Below, piece by piece: positions 7,886-16,995 of a stretch of 37,235 nucleotides of DNA. Source of the DNA: CAZWRV01 sp964636325 (GTDB lineage Bacteria; Verrucomicrobiota; Lentisphaeria; Victivallales; GWF2-50-93); NCBI GenBank assembly GCA_964636325.1, contig CAZWRV010000061.1, positions 1 to 37,235 on the forward strand, given 5' to 3'. Under the pieces are notes generated by a model. The model did no database searches, was not told where the DNA came from, and saw nothing but the letters and a program-made list of their open reading frames with translations. Positions within the stretch are counted from its first letter, which is position 1. Each line of letters starts with the position of its first letter. Both the position numbers and the translations under genes were made by a program.

Positions 7886-10305
7886 CTTGCTCCTCCTTCG
7901 ATCTGTTCCTTCAGCCTTTTGACGTCATCGTCTTCGAGCATATGCGGGAACTTGCGGCTGAATTCCTCGAACGTCTTCCTTGCCTCGTCCTTCTTCCCGG
8001 CCTTCAGCGAGAGGCTGATTGCCAGGATCATGGCCTCGGATGCGGTGTCGGGGTCGTCTGTGAGGATGAATACCGACATGGCGTATCTGCCTGCGGTGTC
8101 GGTGCTTTCGGTCTTTTCGGAGAGTATCCTGGCCAGGCCGAGGCGGGCCCTGGCGGCCGCGGTCTTGTTCACGGGGTTTTCGATGTTCCTCTCGAAATAG
8201 GCGACGGCCTCGTCCTTTCTCCCGGAGGCTGCGAGGGCCTCGCCGAGCGCCGTGGCTGTCCTGCAGGCGAGGTCGGGGTCGGAGTTTCCGTCCAATGCCT
8301 TTTTCAGGAGGACCGCCGCCTGCTGGGGATTCCCAGCCGCCTTCTCGGCCATTCCGGCGGCGTAGAGCCCCTCCTGGCGCCATTTCGGGTCTTCGGACGC
8401 GGAAAGTTTAGCGGCGCATAGCCTTGCGAGTTCCGCAGACTTCTCCTTGAGCAGGAAATCCGTGAGGCACGACAGCATCTCGGGCGGAGCGGAATCGAGC
8501 GCCTCCTTCCTTTTGAGCGCGTTCGCGATGAGCGGTTTGGCGGGCCCGCTTCTTCCGCCGAGGATGAAGCTCCATGCCAGATAGAGCCTGGTGTCGGATT
8601 CCAGCGCCGGATCGACGCCTTCCGTCTTAAGGACTTCCAGGAACAGCTTTTCCGCGTCGCCCCTGCTTCCGGAGGCGAACTTGATGTAGCCCAGGTAGAA
8701 GATGGCGTATGGCCGCAGCGGTGAGTCCTTGAAGTCCGCCGCCAGCTTCCTTAGGAGGTTTTCGGCGGCGGCGCCGTCCTTCTTGTTAAGGAGGATGATC
8801 GAGCTTTGCAGGAGTGCGTCAGGGCATTGTTCCGAAGAGGGGAACTGTTCGATGATACTGCCGTAGGCCTTGAGGGCCTCGTCGGTCCTGCCCGTCTTGC
8901 CGCGGCATGAAGCCAGGCCGGCTAGGGCGGCGGCCTTTGCCTGCGGCGGGGCGCCTGCGGCGGAAGCGGCTTCTGCGAAGAATCCTGCAGCCTTCTCATA
9001 GCTTCCGGCGCCGTACAGAACCTCAGCGAGCCTGAGGAGGATTTCGGCCTTGTCGGCGGGAAAGTCCAGGGACTTGGACGCCTTTTCAAGGAAAGCCGCC
9101 TTGGCGTCCGCCGTGCCGAGGACGCTTGCGAATGCGAGTACAAGCCCTTTCCTGACGGCGGCGGTATTCTTTCTGTCGCCGGCGAGTTCGAGCGCCTTTT
9201 TTTCGGCTTCGGCGGATTTCCCGGCGGCGGCGAGACTCCTTAGATATCCGTCCGCGGACCTGGCGAAGACCTCGCTGTCCGGCGACGTTTCTGCGAGTAT
9301 TGCCAGGAAGGTATCCGCCGCCCTGTCATGGAAGCCCTGCTGGCCGAGGGAGCAGGCCTTGTAGTAGAGAAGTCCTGCCCTGTTTTCGGGGGGGCATTCC
9401 GGCCGGGCCAGGGTCTTGTCCGCCTCGTCGGCCGCCTTTCTGTAGTCGCCGTTGAGGAAGAAGCATTCGACCCTCCGGACCAGGGCCTCGGCGCCTTCGG
9501 GGGTTCCTGGGTAGAGGACGTTGAGCTGTTCGTAGGCCATGACCGCCTCGTTGAATTTGCGGTCCTCCTTCAGCATGTCCGCGAGCATGAGGTGTGCGAA
9601 GACCGCGGCCTCGCGCGGCGCCTTGGTGTTGTCGGCCACGGCGGCGGCGATTCTGGCGGCGTCGGAACGCTTTTCCTTCCTCAGTAGGTTCGCAAGCTCC
9701 AGGGCACCGTAGGCGCGGTAGATGTGCTGGTCGCCCGAAACCTCCTTTTCCGCCAGCTTCGCGAACTCCTTGGCGGCGAGGTCGGCGCGGCCGTTTTCCG
9801 CATAGGCTCTGCCGAGCGCGTATGCGGCGGCTTCCTTCACAAGTTCTGTCCTGCCCGACCCGGCGATGCCGGCGAGTATCTTGACGGCCTCGCCGAAATC
9901 TCCTTCCCTGCCTGTCCTGGCGAGGATTCTGGCGTAGGCTACCCTGGCGGAGTCGAATGTGCGGACCGCAGGGAACTTTTCGAAGAACTGGCGGTATGTT
10001 GCGAGGGCTTCGTCCTTTTTTCCTGAGGAGGCGAGGGCCTCACCGAGCTGCGTCCATGCGTCGGCGACGAGCTCGCTGTCTGGGAACATCTTTATGAGGC
10101 GCCGGTATTCGTCGGCCGCGAGCTCGAAATGGCCCCGCTTCATGAGGCCGTCGGCCAGCCTTAGCTGCTCGTCGATGTAGATTCTCTTCTGGTCATCCTT
10201 AACATCGGCGGCGGCAAGGCGGGGCGGCGGGGCGGAAAAGACGGCAAGGAGCAGCAGCACCGTCAGGGGGAGGCCGCGCAAAAGGGATCCGCAACGCATA
10301 TGCAT
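7882..10305 (-). CDS. Secreted tetratricopeptide-repeat protein, large
   Basis: About 807 residues. An N-terminal hydrophobic segment (LPLTVLLLLAVF, then SAPPPRLAAADV) looks like a signal peptide, and the rest is a chain of helical TPR units. Examples are ADGLMKRGHFELAADEYRRL, then IKMFPDSELV near the start, and KAYGSIIEQFPSSEQCPDAL mid-chain, which resemble BamD/YbgF-type repeats. It is probably a periplasmic scaffold; nothing specifies the partner. Starts at 10305, 10299 or 10338 are all possible. I give 10305 because it puts a short positively charged n-region before the hydrophobic core; the frame stays open to 10551 over the preceding gene. It sits between the methyltransferase gene and rfaE2 in one leftward unit, back to back with exbB/exbD, hinting at envelope energetics or assembly. 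Confidence 0.8.
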   Translation of the reverse strand: MHMRCGSLLRGLPLTVLLLLAVFSAPPPRLAAADVKDDQKRIYIDEQLRLADGLMKRGHFELAADEYRRLIKMFPDSELVADAWTQLGEALASSGKKDEALATYRQFFEKFPAVRTFDSARVAYARILARTGREGDFGEAVKILAGIAGSGRTELVKEAAAYALGRAYAENGRADLAAKEFAKLAEKEVSGDQHIYRAYGALELANLLRKEKRSDAARIAAAVADNTKAPREAAVFAHLMLADMLKEDRKFNEAVMAYEQLNVLYPGTPEGAEALVRRVECFFLNGDYRKAADEADKTLARPECPPENRAGLLYYKACSLGQQGFHDRAADTFLAILAETSPDSEVFARSADGYLRSLAAAGKSAEAEKKALELAGDRKNTAAVRKGLVLAFASVLGTADAKAAFLEKASKSLDFPADKAEILLRLAEVLYGAGSYEKAAGFFAEAASAAGAPPQAKAAALAGLASCRGKTGRTDEALKAYGSIIEQFPSSEQCPDALLQSSIILLNKKDGAAAENLLRKLAADFKDSPLRPYAIFYLGYIKFASGSRGDAEKLFLEVLKTEGVDPALESDTRLYLAWSFILGGRSGPAKPLIANALKRKEALDSAPPEMLSCLTDFLLKEKSAELARLCAAKLSASEDPKWRQEGLYAAGMAEKAAGNPQQAAVLLKKALDGNSDPDLACRTATALGEALAASGRKDEAVAYFERNIENPVNKTAAARARLGLARILSEKTESTDTAGRYAMSVFILTDDPDTASEAMILAISLSLKAGKKDEARKTFEEFSRKFPHMLEDDDVKRLKEQIEGGAR

Positions 10306-10325
10306 GATGCCTGATACATGGAGCG

Positions 10326-10901
10326 TCACTTCGTGCATCTGTAGACCAGGGCCGGGGGTATGTTCTTCCAGACTATCTCTGATGAGCTGACCGACGTGAA
10401 AAATTTCTTGAGCAGCCGCTTGAGCCGGATGCCGGAAGGCAGGACCGAGCCCTGGACATACGCGTAGGTGCTCATCCTGCCTCCGTGCGCGAGGGAGTCG
10501 TAGAGCACCCTGATGAGCTTGTCCTGGAGCGAGGGCGCGAAGACCGCCCATGGGAGTCCGGAGATGATGACGTCGACCGAATGGAGCTTTTCGGCGCGGA
10601 GTATTTCAAGCAGATTGGAGGCGTCCTTGTGGTATATCTTCAAGTCCGGGAACTTTTGCCTGAAGTTGTCGTGCATCGCGCTGTTGAGCTCCACCGCGAA
10701 ATATCTCGCGCCGGGGCGCAGCCGCCGGACTATCTCGGCAGTGAACGCCCCGGTCCCCGGCCCGATTTCCACGACGGAGCCCGCCTCCTCGATGTCTATT
10801 TCAGACGTAATAGCGACGGCAAGCTGCGGCGAGCTGGGGAAGACAGTCCCCACCTGGTTCGGCTTCTTAAGGAATTCGGCGAGCAGACGGACTTTTTTCA
10901 T
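10326..10901 (-). CDS. SAM-dependent methyltransferase, COG3963-like
   Basis: A 191-residue Rossmann-fold methyltransferase. Motif I is VVEIGPGTGAFT (43-54) and the acidic end of strand 2 is FAVELN. The layout FLKKPNQVGTVFPSS (10-24) before motif I and the ISGLPW strand-4 motif match COG3963, annotated as phospholipid N-methyltransferases. That would make it a candidate for phosphatidylethanolamine methylation, but KsgA/Erm-type rRNA methyltransferases share motif I, so the substrate is uncertain. The ATG at 10901 lacks a clear ribosome site. The stop is about 20 bases before the start of the TPR gene (or overlaps it if the 10338 start is used). It leads the leftward envelope unit. Confidence 0.75.
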   Translation of the reverse strand: MKKVRLLAEFLKKPNQVGTVFPSSPQLAVAITSEIDIEEAGSVVEIGPGTGAFTAEIVRRLRPGARYFAVELNSAMHDNFRQKFPDLKIYHKDASNLLEILRAEKLHSVDVIISGLPWAVFAPSLQDKLIRVLYDSLAHGGRMSTYAYVQGSVLPSGIRLKRLLKKFFTSVSSSEIVWKNIPPALVYRCTK

Positions 10902-10982
10902 ATTGCATGGAAAAAAAATGTTGAAAGGGTATACTATAGACCGTCATCCAACTTTTAAAACCCGTCAAATCCAGGTAATCCC

Positions 10983-11720
10983 ATGAAAATCAAATATGCC
11001 CTTGCCCTTACACTCGCACTGCTCCTTGCGCTCCTGGCGGATCCGGTTTCGGCGGGAGACGCATCCACTCCCAGGACGATGGGGGATCTGCTCGGGGCCG
11101 GCGGGCCGCTGATGTATGTCCTCTACGCGCTGTCCTTCCTTTCGGTCTGCCTCATATTCTATTATTTCCTTACGCTTCGCAAGGACGTTATCGTCCCGGG
11201 CTCGCTGGTGAAGGAGTTCGAGGAGAAGAAGAAGGATCTGGAAATCATGGGCAGGATCTGCGCCGAGGACGACAGTCCCCTGGCCAAGATCGTCGGGGCC
11301 GGCGTGGAGACGCTGCGGAAGCAGAACTCGACGTATGCGATGGTGAAGGACGCAGTCGAGGACGAGGGTTCGCGCCAGGGGGGCATCCTCTGGCAGAGAA
11401 TACAGTATCTCCAGGACATCGTCGTGATCGCCCCCATGGTGGGGCTGCTCGGGACTGTCCAGGGCATGATACAGTCGTTCGGCGCGCTCTACGCCGAGAA
11501 CATGACCCCGAAGCCGACCCTGATCGCCCACGGTGTGGCGATGGCCCTCATCACCACGGCGGCCGGACTCGTGATCGGGATTTTTTCGATGATGGTCTAT
11601 TCGTATTTCAGGGGCAGGGTCAACCATCTCATCTCCGAGCTTGAGGGCGCAAGCAGCAGGATATCCAGGGAGCTGATAAGGCTTTCCAAACCCGAAGAAA
11701 CGGGGGAAGGCGGGAAATGA
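10983..11720 (+). CDS. exbB: MotA/TolQ/ExbB proton channel family protein
   Basis: A 245-residue inner-membrane protein of the ExbB/TolQ family, which forms the proton channel that powers TonB- or Tol-type envelope work. Residues 1-24 resemble a cleavable signal peptide, followed by transmembrane segments at about 41-64, 146-165 and 182-208. The family core VIAPMVGLLGTVQGMIQSF (148-166) and AHGVAMALITTAAGLVIGI (182-200) is clear. The added N-terminal signal peptide is seen in many ExbB homologues outside Escherichia. The stop codon overlaps the exbD start as ATGA. No tonB or tolA follows, so the specific system driven is unknown. exbB and tolQ cannot be told apart from the sequence alone. Confidence 0.88.
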   Translation: MKIKYALALTLALLLALLADPVSAGDASTPRTMGDLLGAGGPLMYVLYALSFLSVCLIFYYFLTLRKDVIVPGSLVKEFEEKKKDLEIMGRICAEDDSPLAKIVGAGVETLRKQNSTYAMVKDAVEDEGSRQGGILWQRIQYLQDIVVIAPMVGLLGTVQGMIQSFGALYAENMTPKPTLIAHGVAMALITTAAGLVIGIFSMMVYSYFRGRVNHLISELEGASSRISRELIRLSKPEETGEGGK

Positions 11721-12154
11721 ACTTCAAGAAGCATGTCCGCGAGACGGGGCTGGGCTTCCAGATCGCCCCCATGATAGACATCGTGTTCCTACTGCTCATC
11801 TTCTTCATCACCGCCTCCATCTACGCGCAGTGGGAGTCGAAGATGGGCATAAAGGTCCCCACCACTAAAAGCGGCCAGTACGAAGTCAGGATGCCGGGCG
11901 AGGTGATAATCAACATAGATCCGGCCGGCAGGATATCCATGAACCTGATAGAATACAGCCCCGAGAGACTCTCCAAGCTGTTAGGCGAACTTGCAGCGAC
12001 CTACCCCGACCAGCCCGTCATCATACGGGCCGACAGGGCGACCCCCTACGAGCACGTCATCATGGTCCTCGACATCTGCAGGAGCGTCGACATCTCCAGC
12101 ATCTCCTTCGCCACCGTCCCGCAGCAGGAGCCCGCTTCAAACCAGGGCAGATAA
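11717..12154 (+). CDS. exbD: ExbD/TolR family biopolymer transport protein
   Basis: A 145-residue partner of ExbB. One transmembrane helix near the N-terminus contains the conserved proton-path aspartate, in IAPMIDIVFLLLIFFI (16-31, D21). The rest is the periplasmic ExbD domain, with the typical strand VIIRADRATPYEHVIMVLD. It begins at the ATGA overlap with exbB, so the two are surely co-translated and act as one complex. The 140 bases after it hold no gene but do contain a promoter for the next one. Confidence 0.9.
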   Translation: MNFKKHVRETGLGFQIAPMIDIVFLLLIFFITASIYAQWESKMGIKVPTTKSGQYEVRMPGEVIINIDPAGRISMNLIEYSPERLSKLLGELAATYPDQPVIIRADRATPYEHVIMVLDICRSVDISSISFATVPQQEPASNQGR

Positions 12155-12189
12155 AATTGATAAATTGCCCGCCCCCCGCTAAATTTCAG

Positions 12190-12218
12190 TAAACTTTAAG
12201 TATGCCGCTTGGTATAAT
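12190..12218 (+). promoter_or_regulatory. Extended -10 promoter before the YD-repeat gene
   Basis: A perfect TATAAT at 12213-12218 is preceded by TGG, giving an extended -10 element; the -35 region at 12190-12195 (TAAACT) is poor. It places transcription start near 12225, which argues that the next gene starts at 12295 and not at the in-frame ATG at 12202. Confidence 0.45.
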
Positions 12219-12294
12219 GCGATCGTTATGTTATCCTGATGCAAAATCAAACAACAAGTCTTTTAAAATACACATTAATCCACTCTTCTCATTC

Positions 12295-14895
12295 ATGGAT
12301 ACGAATATCAAGGCATCCTTAAAAGCGGTCGCCGCATCGGCCGTCGCCATGCTGATCGCCCTCCAGGCATTACCCGCAGGTGTCCTTCCTCCCGGATATG
12401 GGCTTCCGCAGGAGCCTGATCCCAATATGGCGGGCGGCATGAACTCCTGTCCTTCGTGCCTGGACTCCGGTTCCGCCGAGGTAGTCGCGCTTGATCAGCA
12501 CGGGTTTGCCCGGTTGAACGTCGATATGAACACGTTTTCTCCGTTCCCCCACTCCCTTCTGACAATCGAGCTGGGCAAGCCGGACGCATATATGCCTTCG
12601 ACTTATTACATGATTTGCCTTCCCGGCGCGAAGGAGGGCCTTTCCGATTCCGTCCTCCTCCGCATCGGAGACAAGAAGATTTCCTTCGAGCCGGACGCCC
12701 TTGACAACGGGGGGAAGAGGACTTTGCGGGCGACCAATTTCGGCGAATATTCGTTGTCGCGGGAAGGAGACTCCATTGTGGTAAGGAACAATAAGGACAC
12801 CGGCGAACTAGTGTTTTCGACCTTGGACGGAGGACAGAGCTGGCGCCTGGCCTCCATACGGCATAGCGGCCGCCCCGGACAGGCCGTCACCTGCCTCTAT
12901 TCGCCGGACGGCCTGATGACATCGGTAGTGAACCCGGATTCCAGCGCATATGTAGTTTCGTATAAGAACGGCCTGCCCATAAAGATAGTGGACCCTTCGC
13001 AGGCGTTCACCGAGATATCATACGACAACCGCGGCCATATCTCCGGCATACGAACCTCGCTTCCCAAGGGGCATCCGCTCCATCCCGGCAAGAGCTTGAA
13101 GCCCGGGGCGCAGAACAAGCCATTTGTGGTGAGAGACATACATGCCGACATGGACGCAAACGGAAGGATTGTGAAGCTGCTGAATACGTGGGGGGAGCTG
13201 TATGAGGCCGAATACCAGGAGAATGAAACAGACGGCAAACTCGGCGGAAAGCGGACCAGCTACATGATGGGCATACTGAAAAGGCCTGACGGCGCCAGGG
13301 AGTTCCTCAGGATATCAAGGAACGAGGACGGCACGCGCATCGAGGTCCGTGGGGAGGTCGTCGTGGAAGGGGGGTCCGAAATCTTTAAAGTCCTGGGGGA
13401 GACCGTCCTGTCAATGAAGGCGAACACGCTCGTTCCGGTGAAAAAGATTTCCGGCGGTAGGACCTATGAGATGAGGAGGGAGTCGGCCACGGCGGCCATA
13501 ACTTCCGAGGTCGACCCACTTGGGCAGATCACAAGGAGGGAGTACGACGGAGACAATCGTCTCACGGCGGTTATTTTCCCCGACAAGTCGTCAAGGCGTT
13601 ATGAATACGATTCGTCCGGCCGTCTTGTCCGTGAATTGGACGAGACGGGCCGTGAACTGCTCAGGCGCTACAACAGCAAAGGTCTTCTCGAATCCATTAC
13701 GGAAAACGGACTCGATACTGCATACAGGTATGATTCCTCGGGAATCCCACTGGAGACGATTCTCCCGGGGAACCGCGTCCATCGCTTCAAGATCGACAGG
13801 ATGGGCAGGGTGGTCGAGCATGTACCGCCGGACGGGAGAGCCGTCAAGTATCTGTATGTCAAAAATATGAATCTTCTCTCGAAGGTCGAGACATTCCCAT
13901 CCCAGGACGTATCGCTTCCGCCTGAGATAGCCGGCAGGATGACAAAGGAATATGCGGTCTCGGCAAAGGTGTTCGCCTACGATCCGTTCGCCAGGCTGAT
14001 CCGGATCGGCTACCCTGACCGCACCTTCGAATGCTTCAAGCGCACCTGCTGCGGAATATCCGAATTCATCGACCGCAAAGGCGTCGTCACCAAATACGCC
14101 TTTGACAAAAGGCATCTCAAGGTTTCCGAGAAATCACTAGGGAAAGAAACGCTCTACGTCTATGACACAATGGGCAGGATGGCAAAGCGCATCAACAGCG
14201 ACAAGTCATTTACCGAGTGGAAGTTCTGCCCCGTCAGCGGGGACCTGCTCGAAGAGTCGAATTCGGACGGGACATGGGTCAGATATGCTCGTGACGAGGC
14301 CGGACGGATCGTCCGGAAGGACTTCTCCGACGGGACCAAGTCCGCCTATACCCTTGACGCCAGGGGCAGGATTGTCGGCATCCGCGGCAACCACGAGGAG
14401 AACGTGGACAGGGTGTATGACAAGGGCGGCGCGCTTGTTTTGGAAACAAACCACGGCCTGCCATACGGCTCCAAGTCGGAAACTACTGAGTATAAGAGAG
14501 ATGACTTTGGCCGTGTCGCCCAAGTGATCAAAAACGGCGGGGTCGTAATCAGCCACTTCTACAAATCGGACACGGGCGACCTTATCGCCACATGCGGGAA
14601 CGGCCTGGTGAAACGCTGGAAATTTGACAACGCCGGGAGGTTGATCGCGACCGCGGAAATCCCGGAGGACGCTCTCAGAAGATGCGGCACTTCCGAGGAG
14701 CGGGACGCGCTGTTCGAGAAAAACGTCGTCGAACGGAGGGCATACGAGGCCGACGGGAAAATGTGGAGGATACCGGTCCGCAAGGCGGAAAACAAGGAAT
14801 TGGCGGGCTCTGCCGTCAACAATATCCCTGGGAAGCCGCAGGCCGGTGAAAAGCAGGAAGCGACAAGCGAGGGTGCGGCCCCCAGGACTCATTGA
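12295..14895 (+). CDS. Secreted YD/RHS-repeat protein without a core or toxin tip
   Basis: About 866 residues. A signal-peptide-like start (AVAASAVAMLIALQALPAG, about residues 11-29) is followed by a Cys pair (CPSC), a beta-rich region of about 330 residues and then a long run of YD repeats, such as REYDGDNRLTAVIFPDKSSR and YEYDSSGRLVRELDETGREL. The segment RTCCGISEFIDRKGVVTKYA carries a CCG motif common in RHS proteins of Verrucomicrobia-like bacteria. YD repeats normally form a beta-cage shell. Unlike toxin-delivering RHS proteins, it ends in a low-complexity KPQAGEKQEATSEGAAPRTH tail with no conserved RHS core or C-terminal enzyme domain. The start at 12295 is inferred from the promoter at 12213 and the signal peptide; it has no clear ribosome site. 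It precedes the variable secreted-protein pair, but a direct link is unproven. Confidence 0.8.
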   Translation: MDTNIKASLKAVAASAVAMLIALQALPAGVLPPGYGLPQEPDPNMAGGMNSCPSCLDSGSAEVVALDQHGFARLNVDMNTFSPFPHSLLTIELGKPDAYMPSTYYMICLPGAKEGLSDSVLLRIGDKKISFEPDALDNGGKRTLRATNFGEYSLSREGDSIVVRNNKDTGELVFSTLDGGQSWRLASIRHSGRPGQAVTCLYSPDGLMTSVVNPDSSAYVVSYKNGLPIKIVDPSQAFTEISYDNRGHISGIRTSLPKGHPLHPGKSLKPGAQNKPFVVRDIHADMDANGRIVKLLNTWGELYEAEYQENETDGKLGGKRTSYMMGILKRPDGAREFLRISRNEDGTRIEVRGEVVVEGGSEIFKVLGETVLSMKANTLVPVKKISGGRTYEMRRESATAAITSEVDPLGQITRREYDGDNRLTAVIFPDKSSRRYEYDSSGRLVRELDETGRELLRRYNSKGLLESITENGLDTAYRYDSSGIPLETILPGNRVHRFKIDRMGRVVEHVPPDGRAVKYLYVKNMNLLSKVETFPSQDVSLPPEIAGRMTKEYAVSAKVFAYDPFARLIRIGYPDRTFECFKRTCCGISEFIDRKGVVTKYAFDKRHLKVSEKSLGKETLYVYDTMGRMAKRINSDKSFTEWKFCPVSGDLLEESNSDGTWVRYARDEAGRIVRKDFSDGTKSAYTLDARGRIVGIRGNHEENVDRVYDKGGALVLETNHGLPYGSKSETTEYKRDDFGRVAQVIKNGGVVISHFYKSDTGDLIATCGNGLVKRWKFDNAGRLIATAEIPEDALRRCGTSEERDALFEKNVVERRAYEADGKMWRIPVRKAENKELAGSAVNNIPGKPQAGEKQEATSEGAAPRTH

Positions 14896-14968
14896 AGAAC
14901 GACTGGATTTAAATGATTCGTGGAAAAAAGGTATGTGGGAAATACCGACCCCGGGGAGGGATTTCTAG

Positions 14969-15058
14969 TTCAGATTTCCGGCGCCCGGCTCTGAAAAGCC
15001 ACAAGGACATTTTCCAGCGTTTTAAAGCACTTCATACGAGCTGATCAGGAAATCTGAA
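14969..15058. promoter_or_regulatory. Inverted repeat in the leader of secreted protein A
   Basis: TTCAGATTTCC at 14969-14979 and its exact complement GGAAATCTGAA at 15048-15058 could fold the leader into a stem enclosing a small GGCT/AGCC hairpin (14987-15000). The right arm lies just before the AAAAAGGAG ribosome site of the next gene, so it could influence translation. No known riboswitch class is recognised. I see nothing else in 14896-15082. Confidence 0.35.
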
Positions 15059-15082
15059 ATAAAACAATAAAAAGGAGAAGTC

Positions 15083-16963
15083 ATGAGAAAGAAACTGAAA
15101 GGTGTGATGGCGGTCTCGCTGACCGCGGCCGCGATGGGATGCTGGATGTCTTTGAACGCGCAGGGCTGGCATGGGACTATCGACGAACCGCAGACCCGGC
15201 AGCTAGATCCGGAGGAATGCAAAGGCCCAGGCTCGGGTCCTGGTCCGTGCGAGGGCGAACCATGCGTGGAGGGAGGGCCACATCCCGGGGATTGGAAGGA
15301 ATGGAAATGCAAGGAGAGCGGTAAGCTGACCTATGCGTATTTCGATCCGTACAGGAAGGCCGTCGCCATCGGAAGTCCACCCGGGCTGCCGAACGCTCCG
15401 ATCAGCGACCTCAAGGACGGCACGAAAATCCACTACAGGGATGCCACCTTCGACTGCCCGACTCCAAATACCAAAACCGACTACGAATCTGAGACTGCTT
15501 CGGTAAGCTACAGCCTGAGCGGCGTGACATGGAGTCCGACACCGCCTGGCATCTGCGATACGGCGGGGTCGTTCACATTTACTGGCAGCGTGTACGGCGT
15601 CTCGTCCGAGCCTTCCGTCTGTCCAAACACGGGAACCGTCACAGCCACGTTCACGTTGGATGTCGTAAAAGTCTCCTCCTTGACGGCATCCTCTCCGGCA
15701 ACCTTGATCAAAACAGAGGGGGAGATAGATTACTATGCGGCGGCATATAATGAAAGTGGAGGAACTGTCACTATAACTGCAACACCTTATGTGGATGCCT
15801 CTGATGCCGACTTGAGCGCGATAGGTTGGAGCCTCTCCGGAGGTTCCGGCGGCGGCCTGCGCACGAGGACCGTCAGCCTCTCCGAACCGGGCGAATATTC
15901 CTTCAAGGCCAAATGCGGAACCTCAGAGAAGAATATCATTGTGCTGGTCATGGATGTAGTCTCAATTGACGTTTGGGATAGCAATGGAAGGCATGCAGCA
16001 GATGGCCTTCTACAGGTAGTACCACTGGTCGGAGGAGAAGATGTCTATGGTCTTGCCACTATATCGCCCAATACTGATACATTACCTGACGAATTCCCCG
16101 CATGGTCTTATGCCGGGTCAAATCAATATGGGAAAAGTGTCAGTTTCGCGAAGGGGGCGTCAGCTTGGACATCAAACGAAAAAGTGTTGAAAAATGTAAG
16201 CCCTAACTCTTCCATAATAAATTGCGAGAGCAAAAGTGCGAGCATTCCAATATATCCGTATAATATTAGCTCATTCACATTCGCAGATCAGCAAATGCAT
16301 CAATATCTTACCGCGACTTTGAACGTTCTCCTTGAATTTTTTGGCAAAGAAGGAAACAGTATCGAAGATTTACGGTCAGAGGGAAGTATCAGTAATCAAT
16401 GGAAGGAAAAATCTGACAATCTGGCCACTTGGGTTTATTTCGCCGATTATGTGCATTTGGCAAAAGTCAGTGCAAAGATTGATGTGACAAAAGTCACTGG
16501 AATAAAAGCACTTGCTGACTGGTTGAAAAAACAGATTATTATAAAAAGATTTTTTAAAAAACTAGAACTTGCTGCTTATTTAGCAACAGATTCGGCAATA
16601 AATGAGAGTTTCACATTTAGCAAAACAGTTTCAGGGGAATTTATTGTGACACCCAAAGATGGTGTTCCTTCAAGTGTTGTATATGCGTTGGGCGGCGAGG
16701 CAGCCGCAGTGCCCAAGGCGGATATCAAATTCTCTATTGAACTAAAGCTTGAAGGTAATGACACGATGAAATACAACGCTGTACCGTGGGCGGACGATTC
16801 TGGATTCGGAGTGAACTCAAGTTCAAATCATACAGGGCTGGATATGGCATATACATTGAAACTCGTAGTGATGGGGGCAACTATTTTTAATAAAAAAGGC
16901 AGCAAACATTTATTTGATGGCGGCAATTTCGACAGCAAAAATATCACATTGTATCAGTTCTGA
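15083..16963 (+). CDS. Secreted modular protein A (shared N-terminus, unique C-terminus)
   Basis: A 626-residue exported protein of unknown function. The start has a strong AAGGAG site. The N-terminus (MRKKLKG, then VMAVSLTAAAMGC) is a signal peptide and may be a lipoprotein type, with C20 as the lipidated residue in a relaxed AMGC lipobox. A Gly/Pro/Cys-rich stretch follows (CKGPGSGPGPCEGEPC, 46-61), then beta-rich, probably immunoglobulin-like segments to about residue 297. From 15974 onward the DNA turns AT-rich and the protein loses all resemblance to its paralog at 17902, while residues 19-297 remain strongly similar to it. The C-terminal part is partly helical (a segment near 440-500) and matches no family I know. 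The next gene follows after 32 bases. Confidence 0.75.
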   Translation: MRKKLKGVMAVSLTAAAMGCWMSLNAQGWHGTIDEPQTRQLDPEECKGPGSGPGPCEGEPCVEGGPHPGDWKEWKCKESGKLTYAYFDPYRKAVAIGSPPGLPNAPISDLKDGTKIHYRDATFDCPTPNTKTDYESETASVSYSLSGVTWSPTPPGICDTAGSFTFTGSVYGVSSEPSVCPNTGTVTATFTLDVVKVSSLTASSPATLIKTEGEIDYYAAAYNESGGTVTITATPYVDASDADLSAIGWSLSGGSGGGLRTRTVSLSEPGEYSFKAKCGTSEKNIIVLVMDVVSIDVWDSNGRHAADGLLQVVPLVGGEDVYGLATISPNTDTLPDEFPAWSYAGSNQYGKSVSFAKGASAWTSNEKVLKNVSPNSSIINCESKSASIPIYPYNISSFTFADQQMHQYLTATLNVLLEFFGKEGNSIEDLRSEGSISNQWKEKSDNLATWVYFADYVHLAKVSAKIDVTKVTGIKALADWLKKQIIIKRFFKKLELAAYLATDSAINESFTFSKTVSGEFIVTPKDGVPSSVVYALGGEAAAVPKADIKFSIELKLEGNDTMKYNAVPWADDSGFGVNSSSNHTGLDMAYTLKLVVMGATIFNKKGSKHLFDGGNFDSKNITLYQF

Positions 16964-16995
16964 GATAAGAATATATTTATAAGAGGAATTGTGCT

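Noticed and set aside
10903..10935. Promoter for exbB (TTGCAT and TATACT)
   Set aside because: The spacer is 21 bases, too long to call with confidence, although TATACT at 10930 is a fair -10.
12202..12294. In-frame upstream start of the YD-repeat gene
   Set aside because: It overlaps a good extended -10 promoter, and the signal peptide fits the later Met at 12295.
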